Made by a program: the position numbers and the translations under genes. Under the pieces are notes generated by a model. That model had not been told where the DNA came from, made no database searches, and saw only the letters and a list, made by a program, of their open reading frames with translations. Of a DNA stretch of 38,998 bases, positions 32,170 through 38,784 are shown piece after piece. Source of the DNA: a virus; IMG/VR virus record IMGVR_UViG_3300021420_000082, positions 1 to 38,998 of that record. One strand, 5' to 3'. Numbering within the stretch: the stretch's first letter is position 1; the number at the start of each line of letters is the position of its first letter.

Positions 32170-32586
32170 GTGGAATCGCTATGGCACCATCACCCAGCGG
32201 TGCGCACCGGCACTGACCTGTCGCTCGGTGAACGCGCCGCGGACCTGCTGCGCAACGGTATGGGCTCCTGGCCGTTCGTATTCAGCTTCCTCGGATTCAT
32301 GGCGCTGTGGGCGGTTGCGAACAGTGCTCTGTACCTGGGTGGTTCGGCGGATGGACAGCACGGCTTCGATCCGTACCCGTACATCCTGCTGAACCTCGCG
32401 CTGTCGATGGTCGCCGGCCTACAGGGCGCGATCTTGCTCATTGCCGCCAAGCGGTCTGATCAGGTCGCCAGCGAGGTCGCACATCACACGCTCGAAAACA
32501 CCGAGGCCCACACAGAGCTGCTACGCCAGGTCCACGCCGTCGCTCAGGAAGTCCGTGACCTCCTACATCCAGGTGACTCGAAATGA
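32170..32586 (+). CDS. DUF1003 membrane protein
   Basis: 138 residues from GTG 32170, with AGGAG (32161-32165) upstream. Two membrane segments (FVFSFLGFMALWAVANSALY and ILLNLALSMVAGLQGAILLI) flank the DUF1003 signature around FDPYPYILLNLALS. A helical tail follows (SEVAHHTLENTEAHTELLRQ). Bacterial DUF1003 proteins are of unknown function. In actinophages they sit next to the lysis genes, so a role in lysis or in altering the host membrane is plausible. It opens the lysis block and overlaps the next gene. Confidence 0.85.
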   Translation: MESLWHHHPAVRTGTDLSLGERAADLLRNGMGSWPFVFSFLGFMALWAVANSALYLGGSADGQHGFDPYPYILLNLALSMVAGLQGAILLIAAKRSDQVASEVAHHTLENTEAHTELLRQVHAVAQEVRDLLHPGDSK

Positions 32587-33002
32587 CCGACACCCCAGCG
32601 CATGACGCCAACACCACGCACCACTACCTGCTGCACTATCCGGCGCACCCGCCGCGCGCCGGCGACCCACATTACGTCGACTTCGAGGCCTACCGTCGCC
32701 GCACCCACGCGACTGCGAAGTGCGCGATCGGCGAACACCGCGACGACTTCAGCGAGTGTCACGGCCAGCTCGAATTGCACCATGCGCACGTCGAATTCAG
32801 CTTGCAGAACGGCGTCAAGCTCAAGTGGCTCGAAAAGGACTACCCCGGCATCTCCAACCCCGACGAGGTGGGCGCATGGGTTGAGTCAGCCGCAAATCTC
32901 ATGTGGCTATGCGAGTTTCACCATCGCGGCCACGGCGGCGTGCACTGCGCCTCCTACGCCGACTTCGAAGCATCCAAGTACGTCAGGGGACTCATCCAAT
33001 GA
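32583..33002 (+). CDS. HNH-type protein in the lysis cassette
   Basis: 139 residues, ATG overlapping the DUF1003 stop. Metal-binding candidates are CAIGEHRDDFSECHG, LELHHAHVEFSLQNG (HHxH), then ESAANLMWLCEFHHRGHGGV and HCASYADFEA. This is a variant HNH pattern seen in a mycobacteriophage family located near LysA. It could be a nuclease acting in packaging or DNA processing, or a degenerate homing enzyme kept for another job. Its stop overlaps the LysA ATG, so it is part of the lysis transcript. Confidence 0.7.
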   Translation: MTDTPAHDANTTHHYLLHYPAHPPRAGDPHYVDFEAYRRRTHATAKCAIGEHRDDFSECHGQLELHHAHVEFSLQNGVKLKWLEKDYPGISNPDEVGAWVESAANLMWLCEFHHRGHGGVHCASYADFEASKYVRGLIQ

Positions 33003-34120
33003 GCTTCACATCATTCAACATCGCTCCGATGATGAGCCGCGAGCAGATCGCCGCCGCGGTTCACAAGGTGTCGATCGCCCGGGGTCTAGACACGCTGGCT
33101 ACGGTCCTGTGCTGCATGGGCATTGCCACCGAGGTGGGTGCCGTTAACGGCCAGGGCGTCTACGGCTGGTGGTGTCCGGCCAACCCGACCGCGTGGCCGG
33201 ATTCGACGAACTATCCCCATGATTCGATATCGAACGACAGCCGGTCATCGGGGTATCTGCAGCAGCAGCCGGGCCCCCACGGCGAACCGTGGTGGGGGAC
33301 CACCGCCGACATGATGACCCTCGCCTCGGCCGCCAACAACTTCCTGGACCGGCTCACCGACAACTGGCAAGCCGCAGCCAACAACCCCACCGTCGCAGGG
33401 CATTTCGTCCAGCAAGTCCAAGGGAGCGAATTCCCCGACCGTTACGCCCAGCGGTGGCAAGAGGCGTGGGACGTCGTGAACCGTGCACTCGCCACCCCGC
33501 CATGCCCACCACCCGCCCACCTCGGAGGATCTGTGAACCGACCCGACTTCAACGAATACGCGAAATGGTCACCAAATAGTCAGTCCCGCAACGGCGTAAA
33601 GCCCACGCTGTGGCTGCTCCACACCGAGGAATGCGCCGGGTACGACAACGCTGACGGACTCGCCAACTTCCTCGATAACCCGGCCAGCCAGGTTTCGTAC
33701 CACTACACGATCAGCAAGGGCCAGAACGATGATGGCGTGACGGTCGTCGACGTCGTCAACACCGACCTCGCTTCCTGGTCCGTCGGCGATGCGAACAACC
33801 GCAGCATCAACCTGTGCTTCGCCGACTCACACGCGGCGTGGACCCGCGACGAGTGGATGGCCAACGTCGGCCGCGCGATCGACGTCGCCGCCTACCTGGC
33901 CGTGCAGGACTGCCGAAAGTACGGAATCCCCCTGCTGGTGATTCCGCCGCCCTACACGGCGGGCAACGCTGGGGTTTCAGATCACCGGTACGTCACCGAC
34001 GTCATCGGATGGGGCACCCACACCGACGTCGACGGTCCCGACGGGCCAACCGCACCCCCATGGACCCGGTTCCCGTGGGACTACTTCACCGCGTCGTTCA
34101 ACAAGTACGCCAACCAGTAA
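32999..34120 (+). CDS. lysA: Endolysin LysA: peptidase plus amidase
   Basis: 373 residues from ATG 32999. The N-terminal domain (residues ~1-175, starting MSREQIAAAVHKVSIARGLD, with CCMGIATEVGAVNG then WWCPANPTAWPDS) is one of the mycobacteriophage LysA N-terminal peptidase-type domains. Residues ~180-360 are an Amidase_2/PGRP fold: His208 in LLHTEECAG, SWSVGDANNRSINLCF, and zinc/catalytic candidates His329 (VSDHRYVTD) and His341 (WGTHTD). The two activities cut cross-links and the sugar-peptide bond of peptidoglycan. No separate C-terminal wall-binding domain is visible; the protein ends soon after the amidase. LysB follows 12 bases later. Confidence 0.9.
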   Translation: MSFTSFNIAPMMSREQIAAAVHKVSIARGLDTLATVLCCMGIATEVGAVNGQGVYGWWCPANPTAWPDSTNYPHDSISNDSRSSGYLQQQPGPHGEPWWGTTADMMTLASAANNFLDRLTDNWQAAANNPTVAGHFVQQVQGSEFPDRYAQRWQEAWDVVNRALATPPCPPPAHLGGSVNRPDFNEYAKWSPNSQSRNGVKPTLWLLHTEECAGYDNADGLANFLDNPASQVSYHYTISKGQNDDGVTVVDVVNTDLASWSVGDANNRSINLCFADSHAAWTRDEWMANVGRAIDVAAYLAVQDCRKYGIPLLVIPPPYTAGNAGVSDHRYVTDVIGWGTHTDVDGPDGPTAPPWTRFPWDYFTASFNKYANQ

Positions 34121-34132
34121 AGGGGACCATCC

Positions 34133-35158
34133 ATGAACATCAACGGCCACTACATCGGTCTCGGCATCGGCGATACCGGCGCGGAGATTCAGAAGATCAA
34201 AGCATTCATGCGCAAGAAATTCTCTTACGCTGCACTGCTTTCCGACAACACCGTCTATGACGCCGCGCTGGCTGCGGTCGTCTCGGACATGCAGGCACGC
34301 TACGCCGCCAGCGGCACGCTCAAGCCGGGCACCTACACACCGGGCGTGATCAACCTCGACACCAAGTATGCGATGGGCTACCTCACCCGGCCCCCGGCTG
34401 AGTTGCCGATCTTCTTCACCGTCGAAGGGCACCTCTCGGACATGTGGGCCGGACCGTGCGCGGCCACCGCGCAGGCGCTTGAGGCCGAGGGGCGTTGCCG
34501 TTGGCAGCCGGTCGGATATGACAACGTCAGCCTGCCGTTCGATGACAGCTCAGGCATCAACGAGCTTGATCGACTGTTCTCCGACACCGCCGCATTCCCG
34601 CTGGCCCGGCCGTGGTTGGCGTCCTGCTTCTCGCAGGGCGCGCTGGTGTTCTGCCAGTTCTTCATGGATCAGGTGCAGAACCCGAACGGTAAGCACCACA
34701 ACCGGTTCGCCACGTGGCGGGGGACGCTGGCGCATGGCAACCCGATGCGCGAGAAGGACGTCAACGCAGAGTGGGTACCGGACCCGCCGAAGCCCGGGAC
34801 GCAAGGCATCTACGACCGGCACATGACGGGCACCGGCCCCGGTGGCGTCCTGGCAGCCCGCTGGCGGGAAGTGAACCGCACCGGCGACCTGTACGCAGAG
34901 AACTCCGACGACGAAGCGGGCAAGGACCGCACAGCCGTCTGTCTGGCCGTCGTCGACGGGCAACTGATGGGCGCCGGATCGCTGGCTGAGCGCATCTGGT
35001 TGCTGGCCAGCAACATCGGTGGCGAGGTGTGGCCGCTGTTCCAGGCCATCGCCGGGGGCGTCCGATTCCTGCTGAACATGGCTCCTCACGGAACTTACGA
35101 CCTTGGCCCCGGCATCGACTTCATGCGCGAGCGCCTCACCGAGCAGGTGGCGGCGTGA
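34133..35158 (+). CDS. lysB: Endolysin LysB: mycolylarabinogalactan esterase
   Basis: 341 residues; AAAGGGGA before the ATG. Residues ~1-90 resemble a peptidoglycan-binding domain (IGDTGAEIQKIKAFMRKKFS, YDAALAAVVSDMQARYAASG). The esterase follows: FFTVEGHLSDMWAGPCAATA, the nucleophile Ser167 in CFSQGALVFCQF, the acidic segment SDDEAGKDRTAV (~258-268) and His319 in NMAPHGTYD. LysB frees mycolic acids from arabinogalactan so that lysis of the outer membrane can complete. The usual G-x-S-x-G is here C-F-S-Q-G, with Cys in place of the first Gly. Its presence ties the phage to a mycolate-bearing host. Confidence 0.92.
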   Translation: MNINGHYIGLGIGDTGAEIQKIKAFMRKKFSYAALLSDNTVYDAALAAVVSDMQARYAASGTLKPGTYTPGVINLDTKYAMGYLTRPPAELPIFFTVEGHLSDMWAGPCAATAQALEAEGRCRWQPVGYDNVSLPFDDSSGINELDRLFSDTAAFPLARPWLASCFSQGALVFCQFFMDQVQNPNGKHHNRFATWRGTLAHGNPMREKDVNAEWVPDPPKPGTQGIYDRHMTGTGPGGVLAARWREVNRTGDLYAENSDDEAGKDRTAVCLAVVDGQLMGAGSLAERIWLLASNIGGEVWPLFQAIAGGVRFLLNMAPHGTYDLGPGIDFMRERLTEQVAA

Positions 35159-35367
35159 AAATCAACCTGCTCCAGCCGACGCCGCAGCAGCGCCGGTACA
35201 TCTATTTCGTGGCCCTCGCGGCGCTCGGCGTCCTGGTCGGCTACCACTTGATCAGCTCGGACCAGGTTCCATTGTGGGCCGACCTGGTGGGCGCTGTGCT
35301 CGGCATGGGCGCCCCCGCCGTAGCCATCCCGGCGGTGAACCAGAAGATCAACGAGGCAAAGCAGTGA
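35155..35367 (+). CDS. Holin-like membrane protein (70 aa)
   Basis: 70 residues from GTG 35155, overlapping the LysB stop (GTGA). Two membrane segments are visible, YIYFVALAALGVLVGYHLI and LWADLVGAVLGMGAPAVAI, with short polar ends (a r1t-type holin layout). It would form the timed membrane lesions that let LysA reach the wall. It is the first of three consecutive small membrane proteins after LysB, any of which could be the holin. Confidence 0.7.
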   Translation: MKINLLQPTPQQRRYIYFVALAALGVLVGYHLISSDQVPLWADLVGAVLGMGAPAVAIPAVNQKINEAKQ

Positions 35368-35672
35368 GCGGCCAGGAGTGGATCGCTATCGCAGCGATGA
35401 GCATGACGCTGATGGCCGCGATCATCGGCGCGGTTGCCACGCTGTGGGGCAACCGCGACACCCGGAAGATCAAGGGGCAGGTCGTCAATGGTCACGGCGA
35501 TGATCCGCCTTTGCGCGATGACATCGATTCGTTGAAGGCGCAGGGCGACCGGACGGAGGGCCTGCTGAAGCTGCTGGTGGATCGGCAGCTCGAGCAAGGC
35601 CGCGACATCGGCGGCATCCGCGAGGAGCTCCGTGTTGAGCGGCAGGAGCGCATCGCCGGGGACCAGCGGTGA
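35364..35672 (+). CDS. Membrane protein with coiled coil (DUF2746-like)
   Basis: 102 residues from GTG 35364, overlapping the previous stop. One N-terminal membrane helix (WIAIAAMSMTLMAAIIGAVA) is followed by a polar linker (GHGDDPPLRDDIDSL) and a charged coiled coil (LLKLLVDRQLEQGRDIGGIR, then EELRVERQERIA). This N-in membrane anchor with a long helix fits DUF2746-type proteins found beside mycobacteriophage holins. It could be a second holin, an antiholin or a spanin-like partner; this cannot be decided from sequence. Confidence 0.7.
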   Translation: MSGQEWIAIAAMSMTLMAAIIGAVATLWGNRDTRKIKGQVVNGHGDDPPLRDDIDSLKAQGDRTEGLLKLLVDRQLEQGRDIGGIREELRVERQERIAGDQR

Positions 35673-35923
35673 CTGGGCGCCGCGCTGATCGTGGTTGGCT
35701 GACGATCGTCGAGTTCGTGCTCGGGCACAATGTCGTGGCCGCTGGGCGGGGCGACGAGATGCTGTCGGAGGCTTTCGACCGGTATCTGGCCAAGTATCCG
35801 GTGCTGATGCACGCGGTCGTGGTGCTGGTCGGGCTGCATCTGCTGAATCGGCTGCCACGATTCGCCGACCCGCTGGCCGCGGTGATGGGCGGATTGGCCC
35901 GCGCTGTCGGACCTCTGCGATAA
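35669..35923 (+). CDS. Small membrane protein at the end of the lysis operon
   Basis: 84 residues from GTG 35669 (GTGA overlap with the previous stop). A polar N-terminus (RRADRGWLTIVEFVLGHNVV) precedes one clear membrane helix (LMHAVVVLVGLHLLNRLP) and a C-terminal amphipathic stretch (LAAVMGGLARAVGPLR). It is coupled to the two membrane proteins before it and is the last gene before the terminator. Likely part of the lysis machinery. Confidence 0.62.
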   Translation: MTGRRADRGWLTIVEFVLGHNVVAAGRGDEMLSEAFDRYLAKYPVLMHAVVVLVGLHLLNRLPRFADPLAAVMGGLARAVGPLR

Positions 35924-35943
35924 CCTCCTGCATCAAACCGAAT

Positions 35944-35980
35944 AAATCGCCCCCGACCCTCACCGGTCGGGGGCGATTTT
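35944..35980 (+). terminator. Strong intrinsic terminator after the lysis genes
   Basis: AAATCGCCCCCGACC (35944-35958) and GGTCGGGGGCGATTT (35965-35979) form a perfect 15-pair stem with loop CTCACC, followed by TTTTCGTTT. It closes the late operon and separates it from the next group of genes. Confidence 0.92.
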
Positions 35981-36005
35981 CGTTTGCCGGGAGTACCGTC
36001 GATCT

Positions 36006-36494
36006 GTGCGTAGTTACGTTGCCGCAGCGCTTCTCATAGCCTCGGGATTGTTGCCGACCCCGAACGCCTCGGCCGCCACATGCCAGGCCCACAACGGGCT
36101 ACCCGACTCCAGCTGCACGCCCGGCGACCGGGACCCGCGCGTCACACCGGGCACCCTCGCAGACACCATCTGCGTGAAGGGCTGGTCCAAGTCTGTCCGG
36201 CCAGCGAAGAACGTCACCGACCAGATCAAGCGGGAACGCATGGCCGCCTACGGTGTCGAACCACCCGCCGGGCAATACGAGCTCGACCATCTGATCCCGA
36301 TCGAGCTGGGCGGCGCGTCGACCGTCGCGAACCTGTGGCCGGAGCAGTGGGACGGACCGCTCGGAGCGCACCAGAAAGACCGGCTGGAGGATCGCCTGCA
36401 CTCGCTGGTGTGCACTGGCCGGATGCAGCTCGATGCGGCGCAGCAGGTGTTCGCGACCGACTGGGTGAGCGCCTACCGGCAGAGCTTCAGCTAG
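36006..36494 (+). CDS. Secreted HNH-type nuclease-like protein
   Basis: 162 residues from GTG 36006. Residues ~1-23 form a signal peptide: R near the start, hydrophobic VAAALLIASGLL, then an A-S-A-A cleavage site. The mature part has an HNH core: YELDHLIPIELGGAS (catalytic DH) and NLWPEQWDG, and its cysteines (TCQAHNG, SSCTPGD, ICVKG, VCTG) could form disulfides. This family is found in secreted proteins of actinobacteria. Unlike the other three HNH genes here, it is exported. It stands after the terminator, with a possible TACCGT -10 close to the start (leaderless), so it may be expressed independently of lysis. Degradation of DNA outside the membrane is a hypothesis. Confidence 0.75.
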   Translation: MRSYVAAALLIASGLLPTPNASAATCQAHNGLPDSSCTPGDRDPRVTPGTLADTICVKGWSKSVRPAKNVTDQIKRERMAAYGVEPPAGQYELDHLIPIELGGASTVANLWPEQWDGPLGAHQKDRLEDRLHSLVCTGRMQLDAAQQVFATDWVSAYRQSFS

Positions 36495-36949
36495 TCGGGG
36501 AGGTTCCTCGGGTTCACGCCGAGCAAGAACAACATGAGCCGTGCCGCGGCGAACAGGTACGCCATCAGTACCAGGGCCGTGACGATCAGTGCCAGCATGT
36601 AGCCGGTGCCGCCGGATGCCGTGTCCCAGAACGCCCAGACGAACACGCCGCCGATGATGGCGATCGGTGACGTGATGACGAGTGCGGCGATCAGACAAAG
36701 GATCGACTTGGTCCTGGTGATCGGGGCGACGGTCGTGGGCGGGGTGCTGATCTTTCCCGCGCCGATCTTTCGGGTGTCGCGATAAGAGAGCCCGGTGCCC
36801 GGGAGTCCGGCCGAGAGGGTGCGCTGACCTTTGCTGTTCACGGTGACATGCGCCCCTCGCAGGCCACCGGTCACCGATACCGACTTGGCATTGAGGTTCA
36901 ACTTCACCCCAGGTGCCAGTTTTACGATCTTGCGGAACCGCATTCCCAT
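36491..36949 (-). CDS. DUF4236 membrane protein, minus strand
   Basis: 152 residues read right to left. The N-terminal ~55 residues are the DUF4236 domain (MRFRKIVKLAPGVKLNLNAK, then SVSVTGGLRGAHVTVNSKGQ and TLSAGLPGTGLSYRD). Two membrane regions follow (ILCLIAALVITSPIAIIGGV and MLALIVTALVLMAYLFAAAR). The stop overlaps the stop of the secreted HNH gene tail to tail in a shared CTAG. Small membrane proteins transcribed against the late genes next to the integration module are often expressed from the prophage and alter infection by other phages. That is context-based inference; DUF4236 has no known function. Confidence 0.82.
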   Translation of the reverse strand: MGMRFRKIVKLAPGVKLNLNAKSVSVTGGLRGAHVTVNSKGQRTLSAGLPGTGLSYRDTRKIGAGKISTPPTTVAPITRTKSILCLIAALVITSPIAIIGGVFVWAFWDTASGGTGYMLALIVTALVLMAYLFAAARLMLFLLGVNPRNLPD

Positions 36950-36981
36950 GGCAAAACCCCTTCATCGCGAACGATAGAGGT

Positions 36982-37308
36982 TCACGACGGCAACCTCCAG
37001 CAGTCCTTGTTCTCCGCTTCATTGATCATGATTGGGACGAAAGCCTGGTTACTCAGCACGCCACTGGGAAATGGCGGCGTCATGGTGAGTTCGGCAAGAT
37101 AGTTCCCGTCGCCCGGCTGCTCACTGGGAGATAGATGGCACCGCGGTCGCGGATCGGCTGACATGCAGTCACCGCGCCCATCAATACCGTGAGCGACGAA
37201 CGCACCCCCCACGTCGGCGCAGGTCCATGTACCGGGGCTGGCGGATGCCGATGGCGTGACGCTAGCGGCGACTACCGACATGACGATCAGAGACAGCGAC
37301 CAGCGCAT
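36982..37308 (-). CDS. Small secreted cysteine-containing protein, minus strand
   Basis: 108 residues. The start at 37308 is chosen over one 14 codons upstream because GGGAG lies seven bases before it and a signal peptide begins there: MRWSLSLIVMSVVAASV, then PSASAS cleavage. The mature protein has four cysteines (TCADVGG, DCMSADP, RCHLSPS, DCWRLPS), likely two disulfides, and a PPFPSGVLSNQAFVPIMI segment. It resembles small secreted mycobacterial proteins. It is upstream of the DUF4236 gene on the same strand (32 bases apart), so the two are probably one operon. Function unknown. Confidence 0.65.
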   Translation of the reverse strand: MRWSLSLIVMSVVAASVTPSASASPGTWTCADVGGAFVAHGIDGRGDCMSADPRPRCHLSPSEQPGDGNYLAELTMTPPFPSGVLSNQAFVPIMINEAENKDCWRLPS

Positions 37309-37435
37309 AGCAAAGCTCCCTCCCGGTGACCCAACCGAGAAGTGGAGCATAGCGCCGGAATGGTCGCTCAGCCGCGCAATTCAGCTAACGCTCAGGTAGT
37401 GCCCCGGACGGTACGCCCGGCCACCGACATGCCCG

Positions 37436-37642
37436 TGTGGATGTGTGGATGCGCATCCACGTCGGCGCCAGTTTTCCCAGGTCGTGACGCGGATCTACAC
37501 GTACCGCAAATGGGCTGTTTTTGCAGGTCAAACCCCCGTGACCTGCGATTTGCAAGGGGTTCGAATCCCCTTAGCTCCACCGTTTACGCAGGTCAAACGG
37601 TACGGATTAAGGCAAAACGCCAATCCACACCACCAATCCACA
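37436..37642 (+). other. attP: attP with arm-type integrase sites
   Basis: A tRNA-end core (listed separately) is flanked by repeated sites. On the left TGTGGAT(G) is tandem at 37436-37443 and 37444-37451, and a perfect 16-base palindrome GTGGATGCGCATCCAC spans 37445-37460. On the right the inverse form CCAATCCACA is repeated at 37620-37629 and 37633-37642. A second set, GCAGGTCAAAC, occurs at 37523-37533 and 37588-37598, with its inverse TGACCTGC at 37539-37546, close around the core. The distal sites look like integrase arm sites; the proximal set could be core-type or accessory-protein sites. Both arms being present shows an undivided attP. The stretch 37309-37435 holds only the presumed minus-strand promoter region. 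Confidence 0.8.
37549..37581 (+). other. attP core: 3' end of a tRNA gene
   Basis: The T arm AGGGG-TTCGAAT-CCCCT (37555-37571) is followed by acceptor strand TAGCTCC, discriminator A and CC. This is the 3' part of a tRNA; no 5' half, D arm or anticodon arm precedes it. A partner strand GGGGCTA would give the G3:U70 pair of alanine tRNAs, which suggests a host tRNA-Ala as attB, though GGAGCTA would also pair. Integration would rebuild the tRNA 3' end. Confidence 0.82.
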
Positions 37643-37653
37643 AACCGAGGTTT

Positions 37654-37659
37654 TACAAT
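37654..37659 (+). promoter_or_regulatory. Candidate -10 for a leaderless integrase transcript
   Basis: TACAAT (within TTTTACAAT) matches the SigA -10 consensus at 5 of 6 positions. Its position would place the start site at or beside the integrase ATG at 37666. No recognisable -35. No ribosome site precedes the ATG, which agrees with leaderless translation, common in mycobacteria. Confidence 0.5.
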
Positions 37660-37665
37660 CGGTGT

Positions 37666-38784
37666 ATGGCATCAGTCCGGCCCGGCCCGCTGCTCGCGGA
37701 CGGCACCCGAAAATGGCAGGTCCGCTACCGCATCGGCGGCCGCCAATCCTCGCTTACCTTGGGCGATGAGCAAGAGGCCTACGACTTCGCCGCGCTCGTC
37801 GACGCCGTGGGTCCACAGCGCGCCCTCGATGCCCACCACGTCGACACCGAGCGGATTCGTGGCGCCAACAATGGCATGACCGTGGATAAGTGGCTGGGTA
37901 TCCACATCGACGGCCTCACTGGCGTCAAGCAGTACACGCTCGACAAGTACCGCGAATACCGAGCCAACGACTTCCCGGCACTCGGCCCGATGCCGCTCGC
38001 CGCGCTCACCGAGGCTGACATCGCCGAATGGGTCCGGTGGTTGGAAGCCAAGAAGAACAAGCCGAAGACCATCAAAAACAAGCACGGGTTTCTGTCTGGG
38101 GCGCTGGGCAAGGCCATCCCGAAGCACCTGGCAACCAACCCGGCGGCTGGCACACGGCTACCGCGTCACACAGGTACCGGCGACGAATCCGACACCGACG
38201 ACATGCGGATGCTCACCACCACCGAGTTCGATGCGCTGCTTGCGGCCACGTCCGAGTACTGGCGCCCCATGGTGTTGTTCATGGGCCGATCCGGCGCCCG
38301 CTGGGGCGAGGTGGCCGCGCTCAAGCCGACCGACGTCGATCGCAAGAATGGCACCGTCCGCATCCGCCGCGCCTGGGAGTACTCGACCAAGGGCTACACG
38401 ATCGGGTCAACGAAAACCGTCCGCTCCGATCGCACCATCAACGTCGCTACCAAGGTGCTCGAGCAGCTCGACTACACGGGCGAGTGGCTGTTTACGAACA
38501 GCGGGCGCGGCAGACGTGGCGCTGGCGGTGCCGTGCGGTACCAGAACTTCCGCCGCAACGTCTGGATTCCGGCCGTCACCGCAGCCAAACTCGACCCTGC
38601 GCCCACGCCGCATGACCTTCGGCATTCCTGCGCGTCGTGGATGATCGGCGCCGGCGTACCGATCGCGATCGTGTCTAGGCATCTCGGGCACGAGTCCATC
38701 AAGATCACGATGGACGTATACGGCGACGTCGCCCGCGACAGCTTCGCGCAGGCCGCCGACGCGCTAGACAAGCTCTGGGACTAG
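37666..38784 (+). CDS. int: Tyrosine integrase
   Basis: 372 residues from ATG 37666; a reading frame open further upstream crosses attP and is not coding. Residues ~1-65 form the arm-binding domain (WQVRYRIGGRQSSLTLG). Residues ~75-165 are the core-binding SAM-like domain (TVDKWLGIHIDGLTGVKQYT, EADIAEWVRWLEAKKNKPKT). The catalytic domain carries Arg212 (SGARWGEVAAL), His316 and Arg319 (HDLRHS), His342 (HLGHESI) and the nucleophile Tyr352 (MDVYGD), so all main residues are present. It inserts the phage at the tRNA attachment site and, with an excision factor not found here, removes it. It is adjacent to attP, as usual. Confidence 0.95.
   Translation: MASVRPGPLLADGTRKWQVRYRIGGRQSSLTLGDEQEAYDFAALVDAVGPQRALDAHHVDTERIRGANNGMTVDKWLGIHIDGLTGVKQYTLDKYREYRANDFPALGPMPLAALTEADIAEWVRWLEAKKNKPKTIKNKHGFLSGALGKAIPKHLATNPAAGTRLPRHTGTGDESDTDDMRMLTTTEFDALLAATSEYWRPMVLFMGRSGARWGEVAALKPTDVDRKNGTVRIRRAWEYSTKGYTIGSTKTVRSDRTINVATKVLEQLDYTGEWLFTNSGRGRRGAGGAVRYQNFRRNVWIPAVTAAKLDPAPTPHDLRHSCASWMIGAGVPIAIVSRHLGHESIKITMDVYGDVARDSFAQAADALDKLWD

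Noticed and set aside
36006-36494. Another homing endonuclease
   Set aside because: A clear signal peptide and disulfide-type cysteines indicate an exported protein.
37549-37581. A complete tRNA gene
   Set aside because: Only the T arm and acceptor 3' strand are present; the bases before them do not form D or anticodon arms. It is the attachment core.
37309-38784. Left or right junction of an integrated prophage
   Set aside because: Both arm-site groups and phage genes lie on both sides of the core, and no host tRNA body is present. This is attP.
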